Positions 8,001-15,254 are shown, numbered from the stretch's first letter. The stretch: DNA of 20,915 nucleotides from CAZFQG01 sp964520785 (GCA_964520785.1 CAZFQG010000111.1:1-20915), one strand, 5' to 3'. Program-made: numbers and translations. Notes: a model not told the origin generated them from the sequence alone.

Positions 8001-8427
8001 CCAGAAACGCGATAATCCCCGGGAGGGCCGCCGACTGCTCCTCCAATTCCTCCGCCTCTTCGGCCCCGGACCCGGCCTCCGGCCGCGGCGAGTAGGCGAA
8101 GACGACGTACCCCTGTTCGGCCAGGCGGCGCCCGAATTCGCGGTGGGTGGTCTCCTTCGTCATGCGGATCCCACTCGCTTCGCCGGGAGACCGCCCCGGT
8201 TTGGGGAGACAAATCACGGCGGCCATCTGCTGGTTTCGGTCGCGGGGAACCAGCAGATGACCTTCCAGCGGTCCGCCGTCCGTTGAAGCCCGACTCACTT
8301 GGTATGTGGTGAAACGGTCGGTGATCCAGAGCAGCTCACCATCGGAGAGAGACTCGCCGAAGGCGGCGCGTGCGGCGAACACCGGTGTCAGAAACGAGAC
8401 CATCAAGAGGAAGCACGCCGTTTTCAT
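5038..8427 (-). CDS. Large secreted glycoside-hydrolase-like protein (GH20/GH67-like) with N-terminal alpha/beta-hydrolase-like module
   Basis: 1129 residues from ATG 8427, which begins a clear signal peptide (MKTACFLLMVSFLTPVFAARA); an in-frame start at 8529 would bury it. Residues about 45-190 resemble an alpha/beta-hydrolase (AAVICLPKPG strand, EQGYVVFAYSPR, then IGYYACGRGE), but the nucleophile elbow has Gly159 where Ser is expected. Residues about 435-545 resemble the non-catalytic domain before GH20 and GH67 barrels (TAAEDLKQFLRTRAG, ELKIGNDAG, GYRVEV, RTPRGAMRGVYWLEDM). Residues about 565-900 look like a TIM barrel (GFNAVWLIV, YGIDVILYFGNEF, GLCEIYDSEVY, IAWTYLGHHK). E704 is a possible acid/base; C698, C709, C718 and C721 cluster, the last two as CPRC. 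Polysaccharide breakdown outside the cytoplasm is likely; the substrate is not readable and the exact GH family is uncertain. Confidence 0.75.
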   Translation of the reverse strand: MKTACFLLMVSFLTPVFAARAAFGESLSDGELLWITDRFTTYQVSRASTDGGPLEGHLLVPRDRNQQMAAVICLPKPGRSPGEASGIRMTKETTHREFGRRLAEQGYVVFAYSPRPEAGSGAEEAEELEEQSAALPGIIAFLGGCKYVDAERIGYYACGRGEKTAGILKPLMSELKVAILAADASDMEPRILLPEDVDNAGGSPVAAEGVSAFDVLHRHLRPRAPVGRDYSYTPGALGRRIRDMPFEGGNPFHEHFLDARAETHLRGRFWIPQGANEFRGMAIKVSRDGYPGRLRLRFGSKPGGEDFGVAVLTHEEIIPLFDTWHEATVPPKTVKGDETVYYEITAEKGRLPEDGYVVYGPVPPDGKPISTEHFPLAYRVLTDRPEDSVNQSGKEFAYQFAQRMMAAYYDDDPAKRLTGGVPTDAHTVLDDSWTVHFDARDDKDTVLATAAEDLKQFLRTRAGVSVGVSPSPAAQDVRVVELKIGNDAGLVGEVDTEEGYRVEVAPERIVVAARTPRGAMRGVYWLEDMMRFHGGPALERGVTQRDCRQRRRITCTVCPSDIKYTETSSPLPYTDGLLQHISHQGFNAVWLIVQHGEVVVDSKVFPGLNNAMAARRIERLRDLVERGKRYGIDVILYFGNEFCSVPKAFYEARPDTKGVGHCYVGGTTLCSSHPEVKEFIAETTRELFRRVPGLGGLCEIYDSEVYVHCASGGNHKACPRCKDFAPEDIAVDALSVIDRAMREVSPDADHIAWTYLGHHKPWAAVAIGKFPKSMIFQANFDRNVPIVRGGVTNYAEDYIVCETGPSAYFTAMMKKAEEAGLRLAAKTEHATALEFVTVPYYPCMQQWCERARRQCEFPLDTLWATYCHYGYTPGRTADVLKWYSWTNGPTGETLLRLLAKRDFGPGTEDQVLAAWDHFTRGIGHFPYSNGINKYPGPLQTGPSQPLFLYPEEKAMGGARAWQNDLKWCGPWGPELTAKCFGSMVEEFDQGLECLRAARETATEHGKAELDREIGVAEIMKRSAVSMIHMIRWIPLRDAYAAAPEGPDKEELRKQLIAVGLDELANAQAAIAFAEADSRLGTASNGNGSPGRGGLFTPALISKKVGLLEDTLQRRLSAGNVSEKNLTQNR

Positions 8428-8536
8428 CGATCCATAACTCCAGGAACCAGGATTTCGGGGCTCAGTACTTTCAAAAGACGACGACCCAATGAGCCCCGCG
8501 GTCGCGTCGGCTCGCGCGCCACTCGGCAAGACTATC

Positions 8537-8566
8537 AGTATTTCACCCGCGACGGCCCCCGGTCAA
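8537..8566 (-). promoter_or_regulatory. Promoter of the glycoside-hydrolase-like gene
   Basis: On the minus strand, TTGACC (8566-8561), an 18-nt spacer and AATACT (8542-8537). The upstream box GTCGATTCCG (8589-8580) is identical to that at 5030-5021 and at the same distance. The predicted start near 8530 gives a leader of about 100 nt to ATG 8427. The near-copy at 4978-5007 suggests both transcripts answer to the same factor. Confidence 0.6.
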
Positions 8567-8749
8567 GAAAACGCATTGTCGGAATCGACGCTTCCCTTGT
8601 AGTTTTCGCCCCAAGCTGAACGGCTCGCGGCCGCTTGGATTATTCAAAAACGTTTTTTTGTTTTTCAAGAATTATTCACAGCGATGGCCTGTGCGACTCT
8701 CGGCTCGCGTCTGGTGGCATGAATTCCCGATTGGACCGAAATAAGATCG

Positions 8750-8778
8750 TTGCACCCCCGATCGCGCGGGCATAAAAT
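8750..8778 (+). promoter_or_regulatory. Promoter of the first repeat protein
   Basis: TTGCAC, a 17-nt spacer and TAAAAT form a good sigma-70-type promoter. The flanks extend the match to the second paralogue's promoter (GTTGCACC and TA-AATGG). It implies an unusually long leader of about 250 nt before ATG 9038, so a second, closer promoter cannot be excluded. Confidence 0.55.
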
Positions 8779-8901
8779 GGAGCTTGTTATAACCCCTTAT
8801 TTGTGGTGCCGGTCTTCGCGCCGTTCGTTATTTTGGAGTGTTCTTCGGCTTTTTTGGCCCCTCATCGCACAGAATCCACATCAGTTGGATAGAACAGCCC
8901 C

Positions 8902-8916
8902 CGGTGGTTGTCACCG
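8902..8916 (+). other. Small hairpin in the predicted long 5' leader
   Basis: CGGTG, loop GTTGT, CACCG; the flanking bases can add CC/GG pairing with a slight offset. No T-run follows, so it is not a typical terminator. It may simply reflect GC-rich sequence; a regulatory role is a guess. Confidence 0.25.
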
Positions 8917-9037
8917 CGGGCCGAGACGTGGTCAACGGTGCAATGCAGGAGGCAAGCCGGACGCCGCGTTCACCAGCGAGTTCCACCGCACGGACATCGA
9001 GAGTTTTTTGACCCTATTTTGTTAAGGAAGCACCCCC

Positions 9038-11626
9038 ATGAGAAGACTTGCAGCGATTCTTGTTCTATTGGTGGCCCTGATTGCGGCCGTGCATTCCGGC
9101 GGGACCGCGTGCGCCGCGCTCGTCATGGCGACGTGGACGGGCGGAGGGGGCAACGATCTCTACACGAATCCCGATAACTGGGACGGCGGCGTCGTGCCGT
9201 TCAATGACGCGACGAACACCTATGCCGTGGTGATTCCCGGTGGGAAGACGGTGACCCTGTCGGAGGATGGGTCATTCGAGATCACCGACTTCTCTCTGGC
9301 GGATACCAGCACGTTCAACGTCGGCTCCGGCTCGACGCTGACGGTGTTGGACGAAGCAGAGATTGGCGGATTGATCACGGCAAGCAACGGCCGTTTCACG
9401 GCGGCAAAGCCGGGCGCGACGCAGCTCACCGGAACGAAAGCCAGGCTCGCCGCGGTGAATCTGGGAACGGTGGAGATTCCGGCGACGGTGGAAATCGCGG
9501 CGATGAGCTACTCGTCGACGGGATTGAACGCGTACGGGAGCACGTACACGCTGTTTTCGGCGAGCGGAAACTCGGTCCTGGACCTGTCGAGCGTGCAAAG
9601 CATCGACGCGGGGTTCAACGACATTTATACGCAGTACAGCACGGTACAGCGGATTGCCGCGACCACGGGAGGGCATATCGATCTTTCGGGTCTGACGACG
9701 GTCCGGGCGCCGTATCGGGACGGGAGCGACAAGTTGGAGTTCATTGTCAGTGACACCGGAAGTCAAATCGACCTGTCCGGACTGCGGATAATCAACACCG
9801 CCGGCAGCGGCGGCGTCGAATTCCAGATCAACACCGGCGGTCAACTATTGCTGGGCGATCTGGTCCAGACGACGAATGCCGTGTTCCGCGTTCAGGATAT
9901 GAGCAGTTCACTGGAAGTGTCGGGAAATCTGAACCTGTCCGCCAGCAGCGAGCTGCACGTCGCCCCCCTGGGGCGTGTTGCCGTCACCCGCAGCCTCCTC
10001 TTCGCCCAGACCGACGAGACCAAGATCGACCTGGATGACGCCCTCCTCCACATGAACGGCATGGGGCCGCAGTACCTGGAGTTGGCGGGCGAGGATTCGG
10101 GCTTGCCCAGTGGACCCGGCGGCTCCGGCAACTTCGGCATCGGACAGCTTGTTTTGGGTGAAAGCGGGTCGCCGACTTCCGCCAGCCTGATCGACCTGTA
10201 CGACAACGGCAACCGGGGGACGGTCGGCGCCGAGGCGCTCTATCTCTACGGGCTGGGCGGCATGGAAGGATTGCTCATCGAGGGCGGATCGGTCCTGACC
10301 CTCAACAACCTCAACGTCTACGCCTGGAATACGGCCGCCGGAGCGATGCAGCATCTTAACGCCCTGTTCGAACCGGGCGAAATGCGGATTCCGTTCGACA
10401 ATGGCTATCTGCAACTGGCCCGGATGGACGTGGAATGGACGAATGTGGCCGGGGGAACGTTCGCCACCGGCGGGAACTGGGACAAGGGAATGCCTCCGGC
10501 CGGAAGCGACTCGGCCCTTTGGAACCAGGGGTCGTCGGAAGGGTATACGGTCGATTTCGCGAACAACGCCGCCTCCGACGCGGCCGTCATCAAGAACGAC
10601 ACGGTCACATTTGATCTGGGCGGCCACGAGTATTCGCTCGGTGGACTCGAGTCTTCCTATGCGATCGTCGTGGGACAAGCCGCGACCGATCGAGGAAGTC
10701 TGACCGTCGAAAACGGAACCCTCCGAGGCCGCAACCTCCTCATCGGCGGTGCGGGCGCGACCGGCGAATTGATCGTTGCCCCGGCCGCCCGAATCGTCCT
10801 GGACGAAGACATCATTCTCGGCCAGGGGGATGCCACGCTTCGCGTTCTCGCCGGCGCCGCGGCGAAGGCCGGGGGCGATTTGTATCTCGGCAACGGCGGA
10901 ACGGTCGTTCTCGAAGGCGCAACGCTCACCGTCGGAAGCGGCCCGGCCGCGGCGTCCATCGACACGGTCCTCGTGCATGAGAACGCCTCCGTCCTGGGTT
11001 CGGGAAGCATTCAAGGAAGCCTGCATAGCGCCGGTACGCTTACCCCGGCCGGCGACGAGACGATCCGCGTTTCCGGAAGTCTGCTCATGGAAGAGACGAG
11101 CCTTCTGGAATTGGTCTACTCCGGCAACGGTCAAGCGAAGCCCACGTTGGACGTTGCCGGCACCGCGGTACTCGACGGCCGGCTCTCGATGAACTTCCCG
11201 GCGGAGACCGCGCCGGACCTGGGCACGGAATTCGTCGTGGCGCGGTCCGATTCGCTCAGTGGAGCATTCAGCGCCGTCGACGGAATCTACCCCTACGCGG
11301 GCGTCGGGATGCGACTGGTGACGGACGAAGAAACCTTGAGCCTGGTCGTCACCCTGCGAGGGGACCTCAACGGCGATGGCATCGTCAGCAGCAAGGACCT
11401 GGACATCGTCCGCGCCAATTGGGGTGCCGGTGTCGCTGCGGGAGTCTGGGCTTCCGGAGACGCGACCGGCGACGGCCGAGTCGGCAGCGCCGATTTGGAC
11501 ATCGTCCGCGCCAACTGGGGAGCTTCCGCGACCGCGGCCGCGGCGGTGCCCGAGCCGGGACTCATGGTGCTCCTGTTCCTTGCCGGCTCGTGGCTCGGTC
11601 TGGCAAGGCGCCCGCGCCCACGGTAA
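9038..11626 (+). CDS. Beta-repeat secreted protein with dockerin and PEP-CTERM tail (shorter paralogue)
   Basis: 862 residues; AAGGA lies about 9 nt before ATG. A signal peptide (MRRLAAILVLLVALIAAVHS..ACA) leads into ATWTGGGGNDLYTNPDNWD (W33), a motif common at the start of PEP-CTERM and autotransporter-like beta-rich proteins; it recurs in altered form as WTNVAGGTFATGGNWDKG (W467). Between and after are short beta repeats of the type IDLSGL..., GSLTVENGTLRG, DLYLGNGGTVVLEGATLTV and GSIQGSLHSAGTLTP, suggesting a right-handed beta-helix or solenoid. From about 773: a dockerin type I module with two calcium loops (GDLNGDGIV, GDATGDGRV) and DLDIVRANWG twice; VPEP at 837, hydrophobic stretch and RRPRPR close a PEP-CTERM tail. 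Probably an exported structural or adhesive surface protein. No enzymatic motif seen. The tandem paralogue lies 181 nt downstream. Confidence 0.9.
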   Translation: MRRLAAILVLLVALIAAVHSGGTACAALVMATWTGGGGNDLYTNPDNWDGGVVPFNDATNTYAVVIPGGKTVTLSEDGSFEITDFSLADTSTFNVGSGSTLTVLDEAEIGGLITASNGRFTAAKPGATQLTGTKARLAAVNLGTVEIPATVEIAAMSYSSTGLNAYGSTYTLFSASGNSVLDLSSVQSIDAGFNDIYTQYSTVQRIAATTGGHIDLSGLTTVRAPYRDGSDKLEFIVSDTGSQIDLSGLRIINTAGSGGVEFQINTGGQLLLGDLVQTTNAVFRVQDMSSSLEVSGNLNLSASSELHVAPLGRVAVTRSLLFAQTDETKIDLDDALLHMNGMGPQYLELAGEDSGLPSGPGGSGNFGIGQLVLGESGSPTSASLIDLYDNGNRGTVGAEALYLYGLGGMEGLLIEGGSVLTLNNLNVYAWNTAAGAMQHLNALFEPGEMRIPFDNGYLQLARMDVEWTNVAGGTFATGGNWDKGMPPAGSDSALWNQGSSEGYTVDFANNAASDAAVIKNDTVTFDLGGHEYSLGGLESSYAIVVGQAATDRGSLTVENGTLRGRNLLIGGAGATGELIVAPAARIVLDEDIILGQGDATLRVLAGAAAKAGGDLYLGNGGTVVLEGATLTVGSGPAAASIDTVLVHENASVLGSGSIQGSLHSAGTLTPAGDETIRVSGSLLMEETSLLELVYSGNGQAKPTLDVAGTAVLDGRLSMNFPAETAPDLGTEFVVARSDSLSGAFSAVDGIYPYAGVGMRLVTDEETLSLVVTLRGDLNGDGIVSSKDLDIVRANWGAGVAAGVWASGDATGDGRVGSADLDIVRANWGASATAAAAVPEPGLMVLLFLAGSWLGLARRPRPR
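10190..10509 (+). repeat. Paralogue block, copy 1
   Basis: Aligns without gaps to 13650-13969 at a constant offset of 3460 nt. By hand count about 36 of 320 positions differ, and the first 26 and last 38 nt are identical. It encodes the segment from IDLYDNGNR to NWDKGMPPAGS. Confidence 0.85.
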
Positions 11627-11663
11627 CGCGCGCGGACTTCCTCGAGCAAATCCCTACTTCGGC

Positions 11664-11684
11664 GGCCCTCCCGTGTGGCGGGCC
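11664..11684 (+). terminator. Possible terminator after the first repeat protein
   Basis: GGCCC pairs with GGGCC, extended by two more pairs past one mismatch around a 5-nt loop, 38 nt after the stop codon at 11626. Only a weak T-containing stretch follows, so Rho-independent termination is uncertain. Confidence 0.3.
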
Positions 11685-11712
11685 ACCGATTTCTGTCGCT
11701 ACGGGCTCCCTG

Positions 11713-11741
11713 TTGCACCTGGCGTGTTTTGGTTCTAGAAT
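11713..11741 (+). promoter_or_regulatory. Promoter of the second repeat protein
   Basis: TTGCAC, 17-nt spacer, TAGAAT. Matches the element at 8750-8778 in hexamers, spacer length and flanks. The predicted start near 11748 gives a 60-nt leader to ATG 11808. It suggests the second paralogue is transcribed on its own. Confidence 0.65.
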
Positions 11742-11807
11742 GGCCGTTGGTCTCCATAGGATGGCGGCCTGTCACCAAACACAGTCGGGAACGCATTGGG
11801 AGTAACC

Positions 11808-14800
11808 ATGATAAGGTTCATGGATGGTTTGGGGTATTACGCGGCGGCGGTTTTCGCTCTGGTGCTTTGCGTCTCCCATCTCGGCGCCGCCGAAATCACG
11901 GCGACCTGGACTGGAGGGGGAGACAACGATCTCTATTCCAACCCGGCAAACTGGGATATCGGGGTAGTCCCCGTCAACGTTGGAGTGGAAGTATACCACG
12001 CCGTCATCCCGACCGGGTTCGCGGTCGATTTCAATCTGCCCGGCGAGCCGGAGCTGGCGCGGTTTTCGGCCGCCGCGGGTTCAACGTTTACGATGCTCAC
12101 CGGTACGCGGCTTGCCGTTACCGGGGAAACCCTCTTAAACGGAAGACTCGTCGGCGCTTCGGGAGTGTTCACCGCTCCCGCCGCCCCGTTGACGCAGTCC
12201 ACTTCGGGCGCGGCCACGTTTTCGGTCCTTGGCGGAAGCCGGTTGACCGTTCCGTTCGGGACATACCGCGCAACGGCCGCCTACCGCGAGAATTGGGACG
12301 GTGCCGGGTATCATCGCGAGCTTCTGCGGAGTTCCGGCAACGGAAGCCTGTTGGATTTCTCCGCGGCCGAGGTGATCGACGCGAGGTATAACGACTCCAG
12401 CGCCAACGCGAACGCCTACGAGATTATCGCCGAGGACGGCGGAGCGATCGACTTCTCGAGCCTGACGCACATCACCAATCCGCTCCGCGGGGAGGATTGC
12501 CTCCGGTTCGTCCTCTCCGGTGGTACGATCGACTTGTCCGCGTTGGAGACCATCCCCCGGTTGTTCTCCGCGCCCGGCTATACGGAGTTCGATATCGGGC
12601 CGACTTCCACGGTGGCCCTTCCTTCAATGAAAACGGCCGGGCACGTTCATTTCGTCTTGCGTAATTCCACGGCCGGGCTCTTGCTCCCTTCCCTGGAGGC
12701 ATACACCGGCGGAACGGTGACGCTCCTGCCGGATGCGTCGCTGACGGCCGAGGTCCTGACGGCGATGGACGGCGTGACGGTCGATTTCCAGGGAGCCGGT
12801 TCGGTGATTGCGCCGAGTCTCACCCAATTCACGAACGGTTCGATTGTGCTGGACCCTTCTCGGACATTCACGACGGCGGGGCTTTCCAGCATCGACGACA
12901 GCCGAATCGCCGTGCATGGAGGAAGGACGTTCGGCGCATCGACCGGCGATATCACGGCCAAGTCCTACCGCGCGAGGACCGCGTACCGCGAGAATTGGGA
13001 CGGTAGCCGGTATCATCGCGAGGTATTCCGTTCATCAGGCGCCGGAAGCCTCTTGGACCTCTCCAAAATCGCGACGCTCGACGCCGGCTACGACGACAAC
13101 AGCGCCAACGCCAACGCCTACCAGATCATCGCCGAGGACGGCGGGAGGATCGACCTCTCGGGCCTGACCACGCTCCATCTGCCGGCGCGAAGCGAGGATG
13201 CGCTCGCGTTTATCCAACGCAGCGCGGGCACCATCGACCTTTCGGGCCTCCGGTACCTTCGCGCATCCGGCAAGGGAAAGGTCCTCTTCCAGGTCGAATC
13301 GGGCGGGCTGCTCCGGTTCGGCCACATGGTCGACACGCAGGGGGCGGAATTCGTTCTGGCGGATCCGGCCGCGCGGATGGAAGTTGAAGGAACCTTTTTT
13401 TTGGAAGCGACGGCGAAACTCAACGCCTCGGCCGGCGCGGAGGTTGCGCCCAAAGGGGATTACTTCTTCAAGGCGACCGACGAAGCCCGGGTCGTGATGG
13501 ACGCCGCGGTCCTCGACATCGCCGGCGTCGGCCCGAGCCGGATCGAGGTCGGCGGCACCGACGGCGGCGTCCTCGGTTTCACCGCCGGCAACTTCGGAAT
13601 CGGCCGGCTTGTGCTCGGCGGAAGCGGCTCACCGGCCTTCGCCGGTCTTATCGACCTGTACGACAACGGCAACCGCGCAGGCACCGGCGCCGAGGCGCTT
13701 TATCTCTATGGGCTGGGCGGTACGGAGGGGTTGATCCTCGAAGGGGGATCGGTCCTTACCCTCAACAATCTCAACGTCTACGCCTGGAGTACGGCCGCCG
13801 GAGCGATGCGGCACCTCAATGCCCTGTTCGAACCGGGGCAAATGCGGATTCCATTCGACGACGGTTACCTGCAACTGGCCCGGATGGACGTGCAGTGGAC
13901 GAATGCGGCCGGGGGAACGTTCGCCACCGGTGGGAACTGGGACAAGGGAATGCCTCCGGCCGGAAGCGATTCGGCCGCGTGGAACTTGGGTTCCGCCGAG
14001 GGATACACGGTCACGTTCGCGTCGGACGCCGCTTCCGACGCGGCCGTCATCCAAAGCGACACCGTGACGTTTGACCTGGCCGGGCACGAGTATGGACTCA
14101 GCGGAGACAACGCCTCATACGCCCTCGTCGTCGGTCAGACGGCCTCCGACCGCGCCAGGTTGACCATCGAGAACGGAACCCTCCGCGGCCGGAACGCCCT
14201 CATCGGCGGCGCCGGCGGTTCCGGATGCTTGACGGTCGCCTCCGGCGCGGTGTTCACCGTCGAGGAAGACCTGGTGTTGGGAACCGGCGACGCCACGCTT
14301 CGCGTTCTAGCCGGAGGGTGTACGCGCATCGGCGGCGACCTCTATCTCGGCAAGAGCCGGCTGGTCGACCTGGACGGCGGAACGATCGTCGTTGGAACGG
14401 GAACGGACGCGGGGTCCGGCGACACTCTTCTGGTGCATGAGGACGCGTCCGTTCTCGGGGCCGGCATCATCGGTGGGAACTTCGCATGCGCCGGAACGAT
14501 CGCCCCGGAGGCGGACGGAGCGATTCACGTAACGGGCGATTTCTCTCTGGCGGAGACGAGTCTTCTCGAATTAACCTATTCCGGCCCGTCTCAACCAAAA
14601 CCGACGTTCGACGTTACCGGCGCGGCGGCCCTGGACGGCCGGCTTCACCTGAACTTCCCGGCGGCGACCCCTCCGCCCTTGGGCGCGGAATTCGTCATCA
14701 TGGAGTATGCCTCGGCAAGTGGAGCGTTTGACGGGGTCGATGGGATTTACCCCTACGCCCAGGTGGGAATGCGTCTGTTGCTCGGCGAGAATCGGCTGAG

Positions 14801-15089
14801 CCTGATCGCCACGCTCGCGGGCGATTTCAACGGGGACGGCACGGTAAACAGCCGTGACCTGGACATCGTCCGCGCCAACTGGGGACAAACGGTCGGCGCC
14901 GGCGACTGGAGTGCCGGGGACGGCAGCGGAGACGGCAAAGTCGGCAGCACCGATCTTGATCTCGTCCGCGCCAACTGGGGCGCAACGGCCGCGGCGGCGG
15001 TCCCGGAACCTCATGCCATCGCGGCAATTGCGTGTACCGTTACCCTTCTTGTCTCGCGGCGGAGAAGGAAGCCGAAGTCGGGCCGTTGA
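11808..15089 (+). CDS. Beta-repeat secreted protein with dockerin and PEP-CTERM tail (longer paralogue)
   Basis: 1093 residues from ATG 11808, chosen for GGGAG 6 nt upstream; a TTG at 11796 is less likely. Signal peptide MIRFMDGLGYYAAAVFALVLCVSHLGAA, then ATWTGGGDNDLYSNPANWD (W34). Residues from 153 and from 387 are copies of one unit (AYRENWDG, YHRE, RSSG-GSLLD, NSANANAY-IIAEDGG, GTIDLS) offset by 234 residues. From W697 to the end it parallels the shorter paralogue: WTNAAGGTFATGGNWDKG, beta repeats, dockerin type I from about 1004 (GDFNGDGTV, GDGSGDGKV, DLDIVRANWG and DLDLVRANWG), then VPEP at 1065 with a hydrophobic stretch and RRRRKPKSGR. Predicted exported surface protein with a beta-solenoid body; no catalytic motif seen. 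Probably arose by tandem duplication of its neighbour or the reverse. Confidence 0.9.
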   Translation: MIRFMDGLGYYAAAVFALVLCVSHLGAAEITATWTGGGDNDLYSNPANWDIGVVPVNVGVEVYHAVIPTGFAVDFNLPGEPELARFSAAAGSTFTMLTGTRLAVTGETLLNGRLVGASGVFTAPAAPLTQSTSGAATFSVLGGSRLTVPFGTYRATAAYRENWDGAGYHRELLRSSGNGSLLDFSAAEVIDARYNDSSANANAYEIIAEDGGAIDFSSLTHITNPLRGEDCLRFVLSGGTIDLSALETIPRLFSAPGYTEFDIGPTSTVALPSMKTAGHVHFVLRNSTAGLLLPSLEAYTGGTVTLLPDASLTAEVLTAMDGVTVDFQGAGSVIAPSLTQFTNGSIVLDPSRTFTTAGLSSIDDSRIAVHGGRTFGASTGDITAKSYRARTAYRENWDGSRYHREVFRSSGAGSLLDLSKIATLDAGYDDNSANANAYQIIAEDGGRIDLSGLTTLHLPARSEDALAFIQRSAGTIDLSGLRYLRASGKGKVLFQVESGGLLRFGHMVDTQGAEFVLADPAARMEVEGTFFLEATAKLNASAGAEVAPKGDYFFKATDEARVVMDAAVLDIAGVGPSRIEVGGTDGGVLGFTAGNFGIGRLVLGGSGSPAFAGLIDLYDNGNRAGTGAEALYLYGLGGTEGLILEGGSVLTLNNLNVYAWSTAAGAMRHLNALFEPGQMRIPFDDGYLQLARMDVQWTNAAGGTFATGGNWDKGMPPAGSDSAAWNLGSAEGYTVTFASDAASDAAVIQSDTVTFDLAGHEYGLSGDNASYALVVGQTASDRARLTIENGTLRGRNALIGGAGGSGCLTVASGAVFTVEEDLVLGTGDATLRVLAGGCTRIGGDLYLGKSRLVDLDGGTIVVGTGTDAGSGDTLLVHEDASVLGAGIIGGNFACAGTIAPEADGAIHVTGDFSLAETSLLELTYSGPSQPKPTFDVTGAAALDGRLHLNFPAATPPPLGAEFVIMEYASASGAFDGVDGIYPYAQVGMRLLLGENRLSLIATLAGDFNGDGTVNSRDLDIVRANWGQTVGAGDWSAGDGSGDGKVGSTDLDLVRANWGATAAAAVPEPHAIAAIACTVTLLVSRRRRKPKSGR
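12264..12557 (+). repeat. Internal duplication, copy 1
   Basis: Protein residues from 153 to about 250. Matches copy 2 at an offset of 702 nt (234 codons), with one extra codon near the end of the match. The best-conserved stretch is around 12282-12302. Confidence 0.8.
12966..13262 (+). repeat. Internal duplication, copy 2
   Basis: Protein residues from 387 to about 485. The shared order AYRENWDG, YHRE, SSG-GSLLD, SANANAY, IIAEDGG, GTIDLS shows the duplication. The shorter paralogue has only one unit of this type. Confidence 0.8.
13650..13969 (+). repeat. Paralogue block, copy 2
   Basis: Partner of 10190-10509; ungapped, about 89% identical by hand count. Sequence on either side is clearly more diverged between the two genes. 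Confidence 0.85.
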
Positions 15090-15231
15090 AAAACCCAAAA
15101 CGGCTGGGGCCGGTCCTCTTGCGTCGTGGCGCCTTGCTCGTGTTCCGCCGGTTGTGCGCGAGGTCAACCCCCTGCATGTCTTTTCTTCCCGATAGGAGAA
15201 TCATCCTCGGAAGCTGGAATCAACGATCCGT

Positions 15232-15250
15232 GGCGCGGTTGGGCCGCGCT
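15232..15250. terminator. Hairpin between convergent genes
   Basis: GCGCGG, loop TTGGG, CCGCGC, followed on the plus strand by TTTGC. It lies just beyond the end of the minus-strand vWA gene and about 140 nt after the plus-strand repeat protein. It could stop plus-strand transcription, but the T-run is short. Confidence 0.35.
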
Positions 15251-15254
15251 TTGC

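Larger units (their letters stand above)
8428..9037. other. 610-nt divergent intergenic region
   Basis: Separates the minus-strand block from the plus-strand repeat-protein pair. It holds a minus-strand promoter candidate (8537-8566), an AT-rich patch around 8638-8682 with A and T runs and two TTATTCA copies, a plus-strand promoter candidate (8750-8778), a small GC-rich hairpin (8902-8916) and, at its right end, AAGGA before the ATG at 9038. I see no convincing gene in it. Confidence 0.7.

Noticed and set aside
8428..8529. Longer start for the large hydrolase-like protein at 8529
   Set aside because: It would put 34 polar residues before the signal peptide and leave the start almost on top of the predicted transcript start near 8530.
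8672..8680. TTATTCACA, a match to the DnaA-box consensus in an AT-rich patch
   Set aside because: A single box without a cluster, and no replication genes nearby; not enough for an origin.
9908..11134. 408-codon open frame on the minus strand within the first repeat protein
   Set aside because: Antisense shadow of a gene with a clear signal peptide and PEP-CTERM tail; no own start signal or motif.
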